Shown here piece by piece: positions 28,729 to 36,600 of a stretch of 38,973 nucleotides of DNA. The first letter of the stretch is position 1; each line of letters begins with the position of its first letter. A program made the translations under genes and the position numbers. The stretch is from Kalymmatonema hyalinum WJT4-NPBG1. GTDB lineage: Bacteria > Cyanobacteriota > Cyanobacteriia > Cyanobacteriales > Nostocaceae. The stretch covers positions 1 to 38,973 of the forward strand of contig JAHHIB010000084.1 in assembly GCA_019359075.1 (NCBI GenBank), read 5' to 3'. The notes below the pieces were generated by a model. That model was not told the DNA's origin. It saw only the letters and a program-made list of their open reading frames with translations, and made no database searches.

Positions 28729-29008
28729 CTGTAATTAAAATCGCTCGCGTCGTGTCTCGTCCGTTGTCTAAACGACTAAGTACTTTTACTCAAAATACCA
28801 CTCTTTGGTGCCGTTAACTACATTTTCCAACAGTGTGAATCGCAGCTAGATAATATGGTAACTGCGTAATCTCAACTCACTGCACTTCCCCACTCCTGCA
28901 CTTTCATTCGCCAACCTATTGACCGCAGACACTGCATGAGTTCCTAGTTCAACAGTAGCAAACGGTGTACCACTAGACAAATGCAGTTAGACGAACACCT
29001 TATAATTG

Positions 29009-29296
29009 CTATCTCTCTTCCTGCTCTAGCAGCTTGGAAAGTCTATTTTTAATTTCTTGTACTTGCTTATCGCCCCTAGGTAGTGTTAACAGACGAACTT
29101 CAATCTCTGCAATATTATCAATCCGAGTGGTCTTCTCCCAAACCCTGTTTTCTACGTCGGATTCATGTTCGTAACGAAATGTTACAATGTCATAATTAAC
29201 ATCTAAAATTTCTACGTTCTTTAACCAGCCGTTACTACTTTTGACGAAAAGCCAAACATTAGGCTGACCAATCAGTTCCTTGAGTTTACTCTCCAT
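29009..29296 (-). CDS. small conserved hypothetical (possibly DUF6679)
   Basis: A 95-residue protein starting MESKLKELIGQPNVWLFVKSS. The first 70 residues alternate beta-prone segments (VWLFVKSSNGWLKNVEILDV, DIVTFRYEHE, TRIDNIAEIEVRLL), suggesting a small beta-barrel such as an SH3- or Sm-like fold. The C-terminus (QVQEIKNRLSKLLEQEER) is an amphipathic helix. No signal peptide. It resembles a short family common to cyanobacteria that I recall as DUF6679, from memory only. Function unknown. It lies alone between the receiver gene and glgA, on the opposite strand. Confidence 0.7.
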   Translation of the reverse strand: MESKLKELIGQPNVWLFVKSSNGWLKNVEILDVNYDIVTFRYEHESDVENRVWEKTTRIDNIAEIEVRLLTLPRGDKQVQEIKNRLSKLLEQEER

Positions 29297-29513
29297 ACAG
29301 ATTATATTCTATTTAAGTGCTTTTACTAGGCTTAACAAGATTTGTCAATTTAGCTGAAGATATATTCTGGCATCTAGCTTTAGATATATATTTACATTAT
29401 TTTCTAATTTTGAAAAGCTTTTGGTTAAAAATTTTTGGTAATATCTGATACAAATAACGCGATTCCCTAAGATTTGTACCTAATGGCTGGGTCGCTGACT
29501 TGCCAATTGATAC

Positions 29514-29539
29514 ATCTTTTCTGTAATGATAGAAAAGAT
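29514..29539 (+). promoter_or_regulatory. hairpin in the glgA leader
   Basis: ATCTTTTCT (29514-29522) pairs perfectly with AGAAAAGAT (29531-29539) around an 8-nt loop, 34 bp upstream of the glgA ATG. It leaves the ribosome-binding site (GCGAGGA, about 29561) free. It may stabilise or regulate the leader; there is no U-run for termination. Confidence 0.4.
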
Positions 29540-29573
29540 AATAAAAGTAAATTTTTATTAAGCGAGGATAGAG

Positions 29574-31052
29574 ATGTACATCGTACAAATTGCCTCGGAG
29601 TGCGCTCCTGTGATCAAAGCTGGAGGCTTAGGCGATGTCGTTTACGGACTCAGTAGGGAATTAGAAATCCGGGGGCATTGCGTCGAAATCATTCTGCCGA
29701 TGTACGATTGTATGCGCTACGACCACATTTGGGGGCTTCATGACGCCTTCATGAACTTGTGGGTACCCTGGTATGGCGGTGCAATTCACTGTTCAGTCTA
29801 TTGTGGCTGGGTACACGGGCGGCTGTGTTTCTTCATTGAACCCCACTCTGGAGATAATTTCTTCAATCGGGGCTGCTATTACGGTTGCGGCGATGACAAT
29901 ATGCGCTTTGCGTTCTTTAGCAAAGCCGCTTTAGAATTTCTGCTTCAAAGCAACAAGCGACCTGATATTATCCATTGCCATGACTGGCAGACGGGCTTGG
30001 TTCCAGTCATGCTCTATGAAATCTACAAATATCATGGCATGGAGTCCCAACGCGTTTGCTACACGATCCACAACTTTAAGCATCAAGGGTTTGCCGGTGT
30101 CGATACTCTCACGGCAACCAATTTAAACCGAGAGTCTTACTACTTCCAGTATCATAAGCTGCAAGACAACTTCAATCCTTTTGCCCTGAACTTTATGAAA
30201 GGGGGCATTGTTTACTCCAATGCTGTGACGACAGTTTCGCCACACCATGCTTGGGAAGCTTCTTACACTGACATTGGCTATGGATTAGGTCACACCTTGC
30301 ACTTATACCAGGATAAATTCACTGGTGTACTCAACGGCATTGATAATGATTTTTGGAATCCTGAAATAGACCGCTATATCCCCTATCACTACTCTAAGGA
30401 CAATTTTGAAGAAAAGGCAAAGAACAAAAAAGCCTTACGTGAGCGGCTGCTATTGCAGGATGTTGATAAGCCAATCATTGCTTACATTGGTCGTTTAGAT
30501 GACCAAAAAGGCGTGCATCTTGTCCATCATGCAATTTATTACGCCCTCCACAATGGAGCGCAATTTGTGCTGTTGGGTTCGGCAACAGAGTCAGGAATCA
30601 ATGCTCATTTTCGCCATGAGAAAAACTTTTTGAACGATAATCCTGATGTTCATTTAGAATTGGGCTTTAACGAAGAATTATCCCACCTGATTTATGCAGG
30701 GGCAGACATGATTATTGTCCCTAGTAATTACGAACCTTGTGGACTCACCCAAATGATTGGGCTGAGGTATGGCACTGTACCCGTAGTTCGAGGAGTCGGT
30801 GGGCTAGTTAACACCGTCTTTGACAGAGACTACGAGCAGAATAAGCCTCCGGAAGAACGCAATGGCTATGTATTCTACCAGTCAGATTATGCTGCCTTTG
30901 AGTCGGCAATGGAACGTGCTTTGAAGTTGTGGTACAACAATCCAGAGGAGTTCCGCAAACTTGCTCTTCAAGGTATGAAGTATGATTATTCTTGGAACCA
31001 CCCAGGAGAGGAATACGTAGAAATTTACGACCGTATCCGACACAAATGGTAG
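29574..31052 (+). CDS. glgA: glycogen synthase, GlgA2 type
   Basis: It transfers glucose from ADP-glucose to growing glycogen chains in the cytosol (family GT5). The 492 residues show the two-domain GT-B fold. The N-terminal ADP-glucose loop is IKAGGLGDVVYGLSRELEIRGH (Lys15). HCHDWQTGLVPVML and YTIHNFKHQG follow, and the C-terminal domain shows AYIGRLDDQKGVHL, the acidic loop VPSNYEPCGLTQMIGLRYGTVPVVR and GGLVNTVFD. Cyanobacteria often carry two synthases; the length and sequence of the N-terminal motifs fit the longer GlgA2, related to plant starch synthases III/IV. The ATG at 29574 has a good ribosome-binding site. No other glycogen gene is adjacent. Confidence 0.95.
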   Translation: MYIVQIASECAPVIKAGGLGDVVYGLSRELEIRGHCVEIILPMYDCMRYDHIWGLHDAFMNLWVPWYGGAIHCSVYCGWVHGRLCFFIEPHSGDNFFNRGCYYGCGDDNMRFAFFSKAALEFLLQSNKRPDIIHCHDWQTGLVPVMLYEIYKYHGMESQRVCYTIHNFKHQGFAGVDTLTATNLNRESYYFQYHKLQDNFNPFALNFMKGGIVYSNAVTTVSPHHAWEASYTDIGYGLGHTLHLYQDKFTGVLNGIDNDFWNPEIDRYIPYHYSKDNFEEKAKNKKALRERLLLQDVDKPIIAYIGRLDDQKGVHLVHHAIYYALHNGAQFVLLGSATESGINAHFRHEKNFLNDNPDVHLELGFNEELSHLIYAGADMIIVPSNYEPCGLTQMIGLRYGTVPVVRGVGGLVNTVFDRDYEQNKPPEERNGYVFYQSDYAAFESAMERALKLWYNNPEEFRKLALQGMKYDYSWNHPGEEYVEIYDRIRHKW

Positions 31053-31152
31053 TTCTGTAATCTGCGACTGCGGCAAATGATATTACCCAATCCTACTAAA
31101 GGGGGGTTGGGTAAATCTTCGATTGGCATACCATGAAGAATCGGGAGGTTTT

Positions 31153-31914
31153 ATGCTTCGCTTACTCTTTGTGTCATGGCTGTGCCTCACATTGCTTTGC
31201 CTACCTGCGTGTGCAGTGGAAATATCTTATGGTAATTCGTCTAGCATCCCAATCCAGAACGTCAACTATCGTAAGGACGAATTTCAAATCCAACGCCTAC
31301 AAGTGGTAGAAAAACAAATCCGGGCGCGTGGGATTAAAAACAAGGCTGTCTTAAAAGCTATGTCCAAGGTGCCGCGTCATCTGTTTGTAGATCCATCTTT
31401 TGCAGATTTAGCGTACCAGGATCATCCTCTGCCGCTCGCTCATAACCAGACCATTTCTCAACCGTATATTGTCGCATATATGACAGAGGCAGCTGAGATT
31501 TCCCCGGAGGACAAAGTGCTGGAAATTGGAACTGGTTCTGGATATCAGGCGGCTGTCCTTGGTGAGTTGGCTAAAGAAGTTTATACTATCGAAATTATTC
31601 CTCAACTGGCTGAAAGTGCGCGCAAAACTCTCAGTCAACTAGGCTATCGGAACGTTCATGTCAAAACTGGTAATGGGTATGAAGGCTGGGCAGAATATGC
31701 ACCCTACAACAAGATTATTGTGACTGCTGCACCACAGGATATTCCTGAAGCTTTAGTTCAACAACTGGCGATCAATGGAAAGATGGTGATTCCAGTCGGA
31801 AGCTTGGAGCAGGAAATGATGGTTATTATCAAGACACCAAATGGATTGCGAAAGGAGAAAACCATACCAGTGCGGTTCGTGCCGATGACGGGACACTCGC
31901 CTAATGTTAGATAG
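31153..31914 (+). CDS. pcm: protein-L-isoaspartate O-methyltransferase with export signal
   Basis: It repairs age-damaged proteins by methylating L-isoaspartyl residues with S-adenosylmethionine. The catalytic region is complete: RHLFVDPSFADLAYQDHPLPL, NQTISQPYIVAYM, SAM motif I VLEIGTGSGYQAAVL (about 122-136), TAAPQDIPEALVQQL and MVIPVGS. I chose ATG 31153 because GGGAGG lies just upstream (4-bp spacing); this gives 253 residues. The open frame reaches 31123 without support. The first 22 residues (MLRLLFVSWLCLTLLCLPAC) form a signal peptide with a lipoprotein-like Cys20, although Pro at -2 is unusual. Most PIMTs are cytosolic, so this copy likely acts outside the cytoplasm. Confidence 0.92.
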   Translation: MLRLLFVSWLCLTLLCLPACAVEISYGNSSSIPIQNVNYRKDEFQIQRLQVVEKQIRARGIKNKAVLKAMSKVPRHLFVDPSFADLAYQDHPLPLAHNQTISQPYIVAYMTEAAEISPEDKVLEIGTGSGYQAAVLGELAKEVYTIEIIPQLAESARKTLSQLGYRNVHVKTGNGYEGWAEYAPYNKIIVTAAPQDIPEALVQQLAINGKMVIPVGSLEQEMMVIIKTPNGLRKEKTIPVRFVPMTGHSPNVR

Positions 31915-31988
31915 GATCTAAATGAGAATAAAATAATACTTCTAATGACCTAGAGTCAAATACAAACTTTATTGTTTGAAAGGTGGCT

Positions 31989-32846
31989 ATGGCAATTAAT
32001 ATTTACTTAAAATTACTTAGAAAAGTTGGCTTTCAACGAATTTGGAATTCATTTATCGGCAACTTTGGTCTTCTCTGGTTACTGCTCGAACCCGCTGCAC
32101 TATTTTTACCAGACAAACTAAATTTTGGCTGGGCAGGTTACTTTGGACTAGGTAGTATCTCCTTGATTCTTGCTATCATTCAGCGGTTTCCCAAAAGAAG
32201 TTTTTGTAGTAAGTTATCTTCTCCCGATTCAGAAATTGAAGTCAAAATCGGAGATATTTTTGATGAAAAAGCTCACCTCGTAATAGGTGCTAATGATGTT
32301 TTTGACACTGAATTAGGAGAAATAATTAAACCTGAGAGCGTTCAAGGACAATTTCTTACAAAAGTTTATAGAAGTGACATAAGATTACTAGATAAAGAAA
32401 TCGAATCGGCTCTCCAACCATTAAGTCATCTACGACAAGAAGAGCGAAATAAAACACGCGGTAAAACAGGACGATACCCCATTGGTACAACTACTGCTTT
32501 AGGTACGCATGATAAGCGTTACTTTTTAACTGCTTATGGATACATGAACAACAATTTAACCGTAGAGTCTAACTCTGATTATATCTGGCGTTCGCTCTCG
32601 TCTCTTTGGCGAGAAGTTCGTCTCAAAGGTCATACTATGAATGTTGCAATTCCAATTATTGGTTCTGACCTAGCTCGCACAGGATTACCGCGAATGGCAC
32701 TAGCTAAACTAATTATTACTTCATTTATAGTTGCATCTAAAGAAAACTTCGTCACAAGAAAACTGACTGTAATGGTGTATCCAAAAGATTTAGATTCTGT
32801 AGACTTATATGAATTAGAAGAATTTTTAACATCAGCTTGCTTTTAA
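31989..32846 (+). CDS. two-TM macro-domain protein, ThsA-macro-like
   Basis: The protein has 285 residues. Two membrane segments lie near the N-terminus (about 22-41, FIGNFGLLWLLLEPAALFL, and 46-66, GWAGYFGLGSISLILAIIQ). A macro-type domain fills the rest, with GDIFD (88-92), NDVFDTELG, SVQGQF (117-122) and a late VAIPIIGSDLARTG glycine loop. The order TM-TM-macro and these motifs match the Thoeris ThsA macro family (DUF6430), the membrane effectors of type II Thoeris that sense a histidine-ADP-ribose signal made by a TIR protein. I chose ATG 31989 (AAAGG five bases upstream); GTG 31983 is two codons longer. The neighbour, convergent at 56 bp, is a DUF4062 protein. The defence role is inferred. 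Confidence 0.8.
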   Translation: MAINIYLKLLRKVGFQRIWNSFIGNFGLLWLLLEPAALFLPDKLNFGWAGYFGLGSISLILAIIQRFPKRSFCSKLSSPDSEIEVKIGDIFDEKAHLVIGANDVFDTELGEIIKPESVQGQFLTKVYRSDIRLLDKEIESALQPLSHLRQEERNKTRGKTGRYPIGTTTALGTHDKRYFLTAYGYMNNNLTVESNSDYIWRSLSSLWREVRLKGHTMNVAIPIIGSDLARTGLPRMALAKLIITSFIVASKENFVTRKLTVMVYPKDLDSVDLYELEEFLTSACF

Positions 32847-32901
32847 AAGTTTGATAGTTAAAATCAATTTATTCTGCACTTATTTCCAGTGCACTTTCAC
32901 T

Positions 32902-34338
32902 TTATGAATCCAGAGCACATTTACCTTTTACTTGTATTACACTAATTTCTTTATTATAGTGAAATTGTCGTATTTGTCCGCGAAAGTTTACGGATACAAC
33001 ATTCTTACTAATAAAAATTATTTTTAATTCCAATATGTGTTCGACTATATTATTAATTTTTAAAAAGCATACTGCCGCTAAACGTGCATTTATTAAAAAC
33101 ATCTGTGGTTCCGTAATCCACTTTTTCCATACATTAGTAATAATATGCCCTTTTGATTCGACTAGGTAGTCGTTTTCTCGTATAATATAATCCGGTGTTG
33201 ATTGATAAGCTTTATCTGCACTTTTCGGAATTTCGTTTAATAATAAAAACCGAATCTGTGATTCAGCAACCTGCTCGAAAGTATAGCCATAATAATTAAT
33301 AATATTGTAACTATACGACTGTGGTGTTGGCTTTAGCGTAACTATATAGGAAGTTTTACCTTTTATAGATTTAGTCTCAACACTTTCCACCTGCACCATA
33401 TATGCATCATTTTGGTAAGCATAGATAATTTGTCTTCTGGTGTGATAATGACTAATTGATTGTAGTTCGCGTAAATTCGCCTCCTGTTCTGCACTTACAA
33501 TTGGTATATTAAGGACAAGGTTTTTATTGGCGTTCATTTCAACTAATTGGGTTTCAAATAAATAGTCATTAAGTAAAACCCAAGCTCCAGAATTACTTAT
33601 ACTTTTACTTTTTTTAGCTTTTGATTTAGTAGTTGATTTCTTATAATTTTTAATAGTGGATATTTGCCTTTTAGGTATTACATTGGAGCTTACGCCTACT
33701 TGTTTGGGATCGTCATAAGTCTTTAATTTACTTGCAGATGCTTTTTCCGTTGATAATGAACTTGTATTCGTTTTTGAACTGGTACTGCTCTTTTTTACTC
33801 TTTTTTTCCTACGATTAGTTAACCATAGAGTAATATGTTCGCGTAATTTATTGCGGAACTCAGAAGGGTTTTTATACTCACGAAATAATCCCCATCCATT
33901 TTTACTATAACTATTTTTAAATCGCTTAACTTTTCCTTGCTGTTCTAATTCAATTTTGGTTTTTACCCCTTCAGTCATTGACCGAAAATAAAACCATATT
34001 TCGGGTTGATCAATTCTATTAAAAGTTCTCCTAGCTCGTTTAAATTCTTCAATTGTTCCGGATATATCACGCTTTGTTGGAGTTCCAACGCGGTTCCACA
34101 TAATCCCAATAAACAATACGTAATCGGACATTTTGCCTATCTGCTCGTTGATAATGGCTTGACCGTCTTTACCATATCCAGGATAAGCATTCTCGGAGCG
34201 AATCACCTCTAATACAACACCTTTATCGGGAGCTACAGTACGATTTATCTCTTCGACAACTTTAACAACGTGATTTCTTTCCGTACTCACATCGCCAGGA
34301 GAAGCAAGAAAAATTTTTAACTTTTCTACTTGGGGCAT
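32902..34338 (-). CDS. DUF4062-domain protein with unknown C-terminal domain
   Basis: The protein has 478 residues. The N-terminal 100 residues are a DUF4062 domain: LKIFLASPGDVSTERNHVVKVVEEIN (7-32), a middle with VIRSENAYPGYGKDGQAIINEQI, SDYVLFIGIMWNRVGTPTKRDISGT and IEEFKRA (96-102). DUF4062 is a TIR/SLOG-like Rossmannoid domain often at the N-terminus of immune-type or STAND proteins; Glu97 or Glu98 in SGTIEEF sits where TIR NADases have catalytic Glu, an inference. Helical sequence follows to 175, then a Lys/Ser/Thr-rich linker (176-250) and a C-terminal domain (250-478, beta-rich) that I do not recognise. It starts at ATG 34338. It converges with the TM-macro gene at 31989, suggesting a functional pair. 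Confidence 0.8.
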   Translation of the reverse strand: MPQVEKLKIFLASPGDVSTERNHVVKVVEEINRTVAPDKGVVLEVIRSENAYPGYGKDGQAIINEQIGKMSDYVLFIGIMWNRVGTPTKRDISGTIEEFKRARRTFNRIDQPEIWFYFRSMTEGVKTKIELEQQGKVKRFKNSYSKNGWGLFREYKNPSEFRNKLREHITLWLTNRRKKRVKKSSTSSKTNTSSLSTEKASASKLKTYDDPKQVGVSSNVIPKRQISTIKNYKKSTTKSKAKKSKSISNSGAWVLLNDYLFETQLVEMNANKNLVLNIPIVSAEQEANLRELQSISHYHTRRQIIYAYQNDAYMVQVESVETKSIKGKTSYIVTLKPTPQSYSYNIINYYGYTFEQVAESQIRFLLLNEIPKSADKAYQSTPDYIIRENDYLVESKGHIITNVWKKWITEPQMFLINARLAAVCFLKINNIVEHILELKIIFISKNVVSVNFRGQIRQFHYNKEISVIQVKGKCALDS

Positions 34339-34431
34339 AGCTAATTCCTTCAGTATAAAATGATGCTAGCTGGATAATAATATCAAAAACTTTCTAAACG
34401 GGGTACGAGAATCATCGCCCCTATCCTCTTA

Positions 34432-35408
34432 TTAATAAACTTTAGGATTGACACAATGAGGCAATCGTTCCCCCTTCAACCCAGCAATTAGATTAGCGAT
34501 CGCCATGTTTGCCATTTTTTCTCGTGTTTGGAGGCTGGCACTGCCAATATGAGGTGTAATAATCAGGTTATCTAAGCTCAGTAAGGGACTATCAGTTGGT
34601 ATCGGTTCTGGGTCAGTGACATCTATGGCAGCACCTGCAATTTGACCACTCGTAAGCGCTGTGTATAATGCTTCTGGGTCTATAATTGCTCCCCGCGCTG
34701 TATTGATGACAATGGCAGACTGCTTCATCAATTCAAACTGGCGATCGCCAAAAAGATGATAAGTTTCGTCTAACAAAGGTGTATGGATTGTCACAAAATC
34801 GGATTCTTGCAGCAGATGTTCAAACGTAGTAAAATCCACACCTAAGAGTTTTTCTAACTCCTGGTCACATCTGTGTCTGCTGGTATAAAAAATTTTCATA
34901 TCAAACCCTTTAGCACGACGAGCGATCGCCTGACCAATACGTCCAAAACCAACAATCCCTAAAGTCGCACCTGTGATATTCGGTCCCAATAACAAATTTG
35001 GTTCCCACGTCCGCCACTGACCCCACGAGCAAATCGATCCGCTTCTACCACTCGCCGTGCAGCCGCCATGAGTAACGCCCAAGTCAAGTCAGCAGTCGCA
35101 TCTGTTAAGACACCTGGTGTATGACCAACTGGTATCTTGTGTGCAGTAGCGGCAGGAATATCAATATTGTCGTATCCAACTGCCATTTGGCTAATAACTT
35201 TAAAAGAGCTTCCAGCTGCTTTTATCAGTTGCTGATCAATTTGGTCTGTCAGCAAGCACAGCAAACCATCAATTGTTTTGACCTTTTTCAGTAAAACTTG
35301 ATACGAAGGCGGTTGGCGTTCTTCCCAGAGTTCAATGGTAGCAATTTTTTGCAGTTGCTCTAATTTGGTGGGGAGGCGGCGAGTGATGAAAACTTTGGGT
35401 TTGGACAT
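34432..35408 (-). pseudogene. D-2-hydroxyacid dehydrogenase (glyoxylate/hydroxypyruvate reductase type), frameshifted
   Basis: The two halves join to one 2-hydroxyacid dehydrogenase of about 324 residues. The N-terminal half (ATG 35408, MSKPKVFITRRLP) ends QMAVGYDNIDIPAATAHKIPVGHTPGVLTDATADL ... RFARG. The C-terminal half carries QWRTWEPNLLLGPNITG, GFGRIGQAIARRA (NAD(P) loop), catalytic Arg in INTARGAIID, Glu in DVTDPEPIP and His in ITPHIGSAS. The halves are one base out of frame at a G4 run near 35032-35035; five G would restore RGGQWRTWEP. It would reduce glyoxylate or hydroxypyruvate. Everything else is intact, so this is either a fresh mutation or a homopolymer error in the sequence. Confidence 0.88.
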
Positions 35409-35443
35409 GGTTGAGGGTTTGTTGGGTTTGCTTACGCTCAAAC

Positions 35444-35485
35444 GGACACTTCCGTGCGGGGGTTTTCCCGTTAAGGAAAGTGTCC
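35444..35485. other. hairpin upstream of the dehydrogenase gene
   Basis: GGACACTTCC (35444-35453) pairs with GGAAAGTGTCC (35475-35485) with one bulged base. An inner CGGG/CCCG pair lies within. It is 36 bp before the dehydrogenase ATG on the minus strand and could be a leader element or dispersed repeat. Confidence 0.4.
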
Positions 35486-35534
35486 TCCCCAACCTAGTCT
35501 AATGTCAAAGGCTTAGATGGTGTCCGTACCATTT

Positions 35535-35569
35535 GCGATTGCCTCCGGCACTGCCCCTTGGGCAATCGC
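35535..35569. repeat. HIP1-like palindromic repeat
   Basis: GCGATTGCC (35535-35543) is inverted at 35561-35569 (GGCAATCGC) with 17 bases between. It lies in the short spacer between hemD and the dehydrogenase gene. Confidence 0.55.
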
Positions 35570-35632
35570 CTCCAAACAGACAGCAGCTTTATTCCCTATT
35601 CTAGATTTCGCATAAATTGGGCAACCAGGAAC

Positions 35633-36472
35633 TCAATGATGAAAAAATGCGGTTATTGCATCCGCAAACCCCGCAAATGAACTATAATCCTGGCTAACTA
35701 TCGAGACATTTAAACCTAATTTCTGGGCATTGGCTGCTGTATAAGGTCCAAAACAGGCGATACGCGTAGCGTCAAGCCTCCGGCTTATCGCACAATGCTC
35801 GTAATCACTTCTTGCATCAACCATTTGCAAAAAACCTGCTACTTCCACAGTACTACTAAAGGCAATGACATCAATTTTGCCTTGCCGAATCAGGTTTAAC
35901 TCAACCTCATAAATATTTTTGTCCAAACACCGCGTCCTATAAGTTGGTACGCGAGTCACCTTCATGCCCAATTTTTCTAAACCTGCAATAAAGTTTGGAA
36001 TCACATTGGGTTCTGGTACACCGACAACTTCTGGAACTGGAACGAGTATAGTTTGCTGGGCAATATTTGGAATTTTAGCCAATTCAGCAATGATTCCTGC
36101 GGGGCTGGGTTGTGTTGGTATTAAATCCGCTTTGATGCCAAAAGCTGCTAATCTTTCCGCGTCTGTACCAATCGCACAAAATATACAATTTGTCAATACA
36201 GAAAGGTTTAGCCCCAAATCTTTCAGGCGTTGGAAAAATGCTTCGATACCGTTTCTACTGGTGAAAGCAATCCAATCAAATGCGTGGATTTGTTGCAGTG
36301 CGCCATCTAACTCAGCAAAGTTTTCCAGCAGACAGGTTTCGATGGTTGGCATCAAAAACGGCAAACCGCCTTGGTTGATCAGTTGCTCAGATAACCTGAC
36401 GGCATAGTTACGGGGTGCGGTAACGATAATTCGCTTACCGTGTAACGGCAGTTGTACGGATGGAGTCAGCAG
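35633..36472 (-). CDS. hemD: uroporphyrinogen-III synthase, probable non-AUG start
   Basis: It closes hydroxymethylbilane to uroporphyrinogen III, the branch point for chlorophyll, haem and B12. The core (PTIETCLLENF, FDWIAFTSRNGIEAFF, FCAIGTDAERLAAFGI, IDVIAFSSTVEVAGFLQMV, IACFGPYTAANAQKLGLNV) is typical. From the first conventional start (TTG 36364) the protein would lack its N-terminal strand. The frame continues upstream with the family-typical LPLHGKRIIVTAPRNYAVRLSEQL, up to a stop at 36479-36481, with no ATG, GTG or TTG. I therefore place the start at CTG 36472, with GGAGG (36482-36486) 9 bases upstream; CTG 36469 or ATT 36478 are alternatives. A 35-bp repeat adds about 10 residues (ISRRLDATR). 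Confidence 0.85.
   Translation of the reverse strand: MLTPSVQLPLHGKRIIVTAPRNYAVRLSEQLINQGGLPFLMPTIETCLLENFAELDGALQQIHAFDWIAFTSRNGIEAFFQRLKDLGLNLSVLTNCIFCAIGTDAERLAAFGIKADLIPTQPSPAGIIAELAKIPNIAQQTILVPVPEVVGVPEPNVIPNFIAGLEKLGMKVTRVPTYRTRCLDKNIYEVELNLIRQGKIDVIAFSSTVEVAGFLQMVDARSDYEHCAISRRLDATRIACFGPYTAANAQKLGLNVSIVSQDYSSFAGFADAITAFFHH
35757..35791. repeat. HIP1-like repeat inserted in the hemD coding sequence
   Basis: GCGATACGCGTAGCG ... CCGGCTTATCGC is bounded by GCGAT and ATCGC. In the hemD frame it encodes AISRRLDATR between YEHC and IACFGPYTAANA, which are normally adjacent or nearly so in this family. It keeps the frame. Confidence 0.6.
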
Positions 36473-36600
36473 TTTAATTTACCTCCTTGCACAAGATAAT
36501 AACGAACCGCAAAGGCGGCTTCCCACAGGGAAAGACTATAATTTAAGGACTAAGGGCTTAAAGTTTACCTATTTTAAGCAATACGACCAGGAGAGCCATC

